Made by a program: the position numbers and the translations under genes
Shown: positions 33,185-35,473 of the stretch, piece by piece
Position numbering within the stretch: position 1 is the first letter of the stretch
Layout of the letters: the number at the start of each line of letters is the position of its first letter
From: Alphaproteobacteria bacterium
GTDB taxonomy: Bacteria; Pseudomonadota; Alphaproteobacteria; Micropepsales; Micropepsaceae
Direction of reading: 5' to 3'
NCBI GenBank assembly: GCA_013697055.1
Contig: JACCXK010000007.1
Coordinates: 1-35,473 of the forward strand
DNA length: 35,473 nt
The notes under the pieces: model-generated
Told to the model about the DNA's origin: nothing
Seen by the model: the letters and a program-made list of their open reading frames with translations, nothing else
Database searches by the model: none

Positions 33185-34060
33185 ATGATGAATACGCTTC
33201 GTACCGGCATCCTGATGGCGGCGCTGACCGGGTTGTTCCTGGCGGTGGGTGCGCTCTTGGGCGGCGGCACCGGTGTGGTGATCGCCTTTGCCATGGCGCT
33301 GGCGATGAACCTGTTCGCCTATTGGAATTCCGACAAGGTGCTCTTGTCTATGTATGGCGCGCGCCAGGTCGACGTCGCCAGCGAGCCCGGCCTGTACGGG
33401 CTGGCGGAAAAGCTGGCGGCGCAGGCGCAGTTGCCCATGCCCAAGGTTTACATCACCGAAAATCCCCAGCCCAACGCCTTCGCCACCGGGCGCAATCCCG
33501 ATCATGCCGCCGTTTGCGTCACCACCGGTTTGCTGAGCCAGGTGAGCCAGGAAGAACTGGCTGGCGTGCTGGCGCATGAGCTGGGCCATGTGAAACATCG
33601 CGACACATTGACCATGACCATCACCGCGGTGATCGCGGGCGCCATTTCCATGCTGGCCAACATGGCCTTCTTCATGGGCGGCAGTCGCGACCGTGAACAT
33701 CCGATGGGCATGGTGGGCGTGCTGCTGGTCACCATGCTGGCGCCGATTGCCGCGATGCTAGTGCAGGCGGCGATTTCACGTTCCCGCGAATTCGAAGCCG
33801 ACCGCGCTGGCGCGGAAATTACCGGCCGCCCGATGTGGCTGGCTTCGGCGCTGGGCCAGATCGAGCGCGCAGCACAGCGCACCCCGAATTATCCCGCCGA
33901 CGCCAATCCCGCCACGGCGCACATGTTCATCATCAACCCGCTGCATGGCGGTATCAGCGGACTGTTCGCCACGCACCCTTCGACGGAAGAGCGTATTGCG
34001 CGGCTTACGGCGATGGCGGGCGCGGATGCCGTTGTCGTCAAGCGCGGTCCCTGGGGGTGA
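33185..34060 (+). CDS. htpX: membrane zinc metalloprotease HtpX
   Basis: M48B protease in the inner membrane, involved in removing misfolded membrane proteins. The 291-residue protein has two N-terminal transmembrane helices ([21 protein letters not shown] and [18 protein letters not shown]), [20 protein letters not shown], the zinc site [12 protein letters not shown] (His131, Glu132, His135), two more hydrophobic segments and the third-ligand region [20 protein letters not shown] at 33176-33180 suits either ATG 33185 or the next ATG 33188. Confidence 0.97.
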   Translation: MMNTLRTGILMAALTGLFLAVGALLGGGTGVVIAFAMALAMNLFAYWNSDKVLLSMYGARQVDVASEPGLYGLAEKLAAQAQLPMPKVYITENPQPNAFATGRNPDHAAVCVTTGLLSQVSQEELAGVLAHELGHVKHRDTLTMTITAVIAGAISMLANMAFFMGGSRDREHPMGMVGVLLVTMLAPIAAMLVQAAISRSREFEADRAGAEITGRPMWLASALGQIERAAQRTPNYPADANPATAHMFIINPLHGGISGLFATHPSTEERIARLTAMAGADAVVVKRGPWG

Positions 34061-34067
34061 GACATGG

Positions 34068-34141
34068 CCCGCGTAGCGGGTCAAATCGATCCAGTGGATC
34101 GATTTGAGTGTCGAACGCCGCGAGCTTGGGCGAGCGGCCGG
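34068..34141. repeat. structured repeat, copy B
   Basis: In order: hairpin CCCGC-GTA-GCGGG (34068-34080), a perfect 12-bp hairpin TCAAATCGATCC-AGT-GGATCGATTTGA (34081-34107), and the 29-nt block 34113-34141 identical to the inverse of 3562-3590. Compared with copy A the stems differ at most positions yet remain paired, and the AGT triloop is kept. It fills the gap between convergent htpX and the SDR gene. Confidence 0.75.
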
Positions 34142-34150
34142 GAGCTGCTC

Positions 34151-34903
34151 TCAACCCTGCGCTGCATACCCCCCGTCCACAGGGATCGCCGTGCCGGTGA
34201 TGAAGTCCGACGCAGGACTGGCAAGGAATATCGCGATGCCCGCCATGTCCTGAGGTGCACCCCAACGTCCGGCCGGCGTACGCGCCAGCACTTTTTCGTG
34301 CAGCCCTGACACCTGCTGGCGCGCGCCCTTGGTCAGTTCGGTGTCGATCCAGCCGGGCAGCACGGCATTGACCTGAATATTCTCCGCGGCCCATGCCGAC
34401 GCCAGCGACTTGGTCAGCTGCACCACGCCGCCCTTGCTGGCGCCATAGGGCGCGGCAAACGACGCGCCGAAAATCGACATCATGGAACCGATATTGATGA
34501 TCTTGCCGCCCCGCATCTTCAAGTGCGGATAAGCCGCCTGGCAGCAGACGAACAGGCTGGTCAGGTTGATGTTCAGCACCCGGTGCCATTCCTCCAGCGC
34601 GTAATCCTGCGGGGATTTGCGAATATTGATGCCGGCATTGTTCACCAGGATGTCCAGGCGGCCGAACTTTTGGACCGTCGCATCCACCACGGCTTTCACG
34701 CCGTCCTCGTCTGCCATGTCGGCGGAGACGGAATCGGCGTTGCCGCCCAGCGCGATCACCGCCCGGCTGTTCTTGTCCGCGTCACGCCCTGCCACCATCA
34801 CGGTCGCGCCGGCTTCGGCCAGGCCCTTGGCCATGCCCAGCCCGATGCCGCCATTGCCGCCCGTCACCAGGGCAACTTTTCCCGTCAGATCAAACGCTGT
34901 CAT
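34151..34903 (-). CDS. SDR-family oxidoreductase
   Basis: A 250-residue classical short-chain dehydrogenase: cofactor motif TGGNGGIG (14-21), VAGRDADK, NNAG (88-91), catalytic Ser140 (NIGSMMS), Tyr153 and Lys157 (YGASKGG), and the C-terminal FITGTAIPVDGGYAAQG. The overall pattern is like 2-deoxy-D-gluconate 3-dehydrogenase or glucose dehydrogenases; the substrate is not predictable. The gene is oriented against htpX and rsmB, which are neighbours in many alphaproteobacteria, and ends 10 nt from repeat copy B, so it may be an insertion into that cluster. Confidence 0.93.
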   Translation of the reverse strand: MTAFDLTGKVALVTGGNGGIGLGMAKGLAEAGATVMVAGRDADKNSRAVIALGGNADSVSADMADEDGVKAVVDATVQKFGRLDILVNNAGINIRKSPQDYALEEWHRVLNINLTSLFVCCQAAYPHLKMRGGKIINIGSMMSIFGASFAAPYGASKGGVVQLTKSLASAWAAENIQVNAVLPGWIDTELTKGARQQVSGLHEKVLARTPAGRWGAPQDMAGIAIFLASPASDFITGTAIPVDGGYAAQG

Positions 34904-34987
34904 GGTTTTCGCCCCGCATTGCAGATCGCAGCTAATGCCCTTGCGCGCCCGCTCGCAAGAGCGATGGCTTTGCCCTAAAGAGAGCCC

Positions 34988-35473
34988 ATGACAGATACGG
35001 GACTGCCAGCGCGCCGCGCGGCATTGGCCATTCTTTCCGGCGTGCTGCAGAAGCGCCGCCCGCTGGATGCCTGGCTGGACCAGCTTGCGGGCCTTGCCGT
35101 GCGCGATGCCGGTTTTGCCCGCGCCCTGGCCAGCGAGACCTTGCGCCACATGGGGGCGCTGGATGCGGTGCTGCGCAAATTCATCGCCAAGCCCCTGGCG
35201 CCGCACAAAGCGGGCGCGGCCAGCGAAATATTGCTGCTGGGCGCGTGTGAACTTCTGATCCTGAAAGTTGCGCCCCATGCCGCGGTGGATGCCGCCAATG
35301 AACTGGCCGCCAAGGACTTCAAGGCAGTGCATTTCAAGCCGCTGATCAATGCGGTGTTGCGCAAACTCGCCAAGGAAGGCGACGCGGTGCTGTCGGGCCT
35401 GGACCGCGAGCGCCTGTCCACCCCGGACTGGCTGTGGTCGCGCTGGACGGCGCAGTATGGCGCGGGCACCGCG
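34988..35473 (+). CDS. rsmB: 16S rRNA (cytosine-5)-methyltransferase RsmB, N-terminal part
   Basis: The right edge cuts the gene after 162 codons. What remains is the NusB-like RNA-binding domain: ARRAALAILSGVLQKRRPLDAWLDQL, DAGFARALASETLRHMGALDAVLRKFI, ASEILLLGACELLILKVAPHAAVDAANELA and LINAVLRKLAKEGDAVL. The methyltransferase domain is beyond the window. A hairpin CGCTC-GCAA-GAGCG (34950-34963) with a GNRA loop lies in the 84-nt gap to the divergent SDR gene. Confidence 0.9.
   Translation, partial: MTDTGLPARRAALAILSGVLQKRRPLDAWLDQLAGLAVRDAGFARALASETLRHMGALDAVLRKFIAKPLAPHKAGAASEILLLGACELLILKVAPHAAVDAANELAAKDFKAVHFKPLINAVLRKLAKEGDAVLSGLDRERLSTPDWLWSRWTAQYGAGTA

Overview
The window is a dense, GC-rich chromosomal segment from an alphaproteobacterium. 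Several markers point there: Coq7, a DsbB-coq7 pair, a DUF3576 lipoprotein ahead of leuS-lptE-holA, DUF1674/SDHAF4 next to htpX, a DUF2239 protein and an HTH regulator of a type common in that class. Genus cannot be fixed from the sequence. Nothing looks like a prophage, plasmid, CRISPR array or transposase, and I found no rRNA or tRNA gene. I call 45 protein genes, several starting with GTG or TTG.

Layout. 1-2.2 kb: hemD (cut by the left edge), tsaD, then a 42-residue membrane microprotein behind an AT-rich leader full of palindromes. 2.2-4.6 kb: exonuclease III, a histidine phosphatase and a CHAD protein. 4.6-10 kb: a leftward operon DUF3576-leuS-lptE-holA-hisF (envelope lipoproteins, leucyl-tRNA synthetase, DNA polymerase III delta, histidine synthesis). 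10-14.4 kb: a beta-barrel porin, a ThiE/TenI-like protein head-to-head with yggS, an L,D-transpeptidase-fold protein, an unrecognised protein and a response regulator with a shortened receiver. 14.4-20.8 kb: a class A penicillin-binding protein, a YgjP-type metalloprotein, dsbB-coq7, an HNH nuclease, a carboxylesterase and gluQ. 20.8-23.2 kb: a small membrane/regulator operon ending in a frameshifted DUF2306-like gene, then hisE. 23.2-32.3 kb: a twelve-gene leftward array with many 4-nt overlaps, nfu-rutE-like-tsaB-rimI-fur-plsC-miaB-phoH-ybeY-corC-lnt-HTH regulator, combining tRNA modification (t6A, ms2i6A), rRNA maturation, Fe-S assembly, phospholipid synthesis and lipoprotein acylation. 32.4-35.5 kb: DUF2239, DUF1674/SDHAF4, htpX, an SDR oxidoreductase and the start of rsmB.

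Most genes are housekeeping. The unusual signals lie between them. Ten convergent gene pairs occur. Five overlap tail to tail. The other five have short gaps, and four of those hold clear palindromic or hairpin DNA (the fifth holds a fragment shared with one of them). Two of these elements (near 3.6 kb and 34.1 kb) share an identical 29-nt block followed by two hairpins whose stems differ in sequence but still pair. That is the best candidate here for an undescribed structured repeat family. Other points of interest are the palindrome-rich leader of the microprotein, a probable leaderless autoregulated promoter with a 12-nt operator between its -35 and -10, divergent genes whose start codons overlap, and an atypical response regulator.
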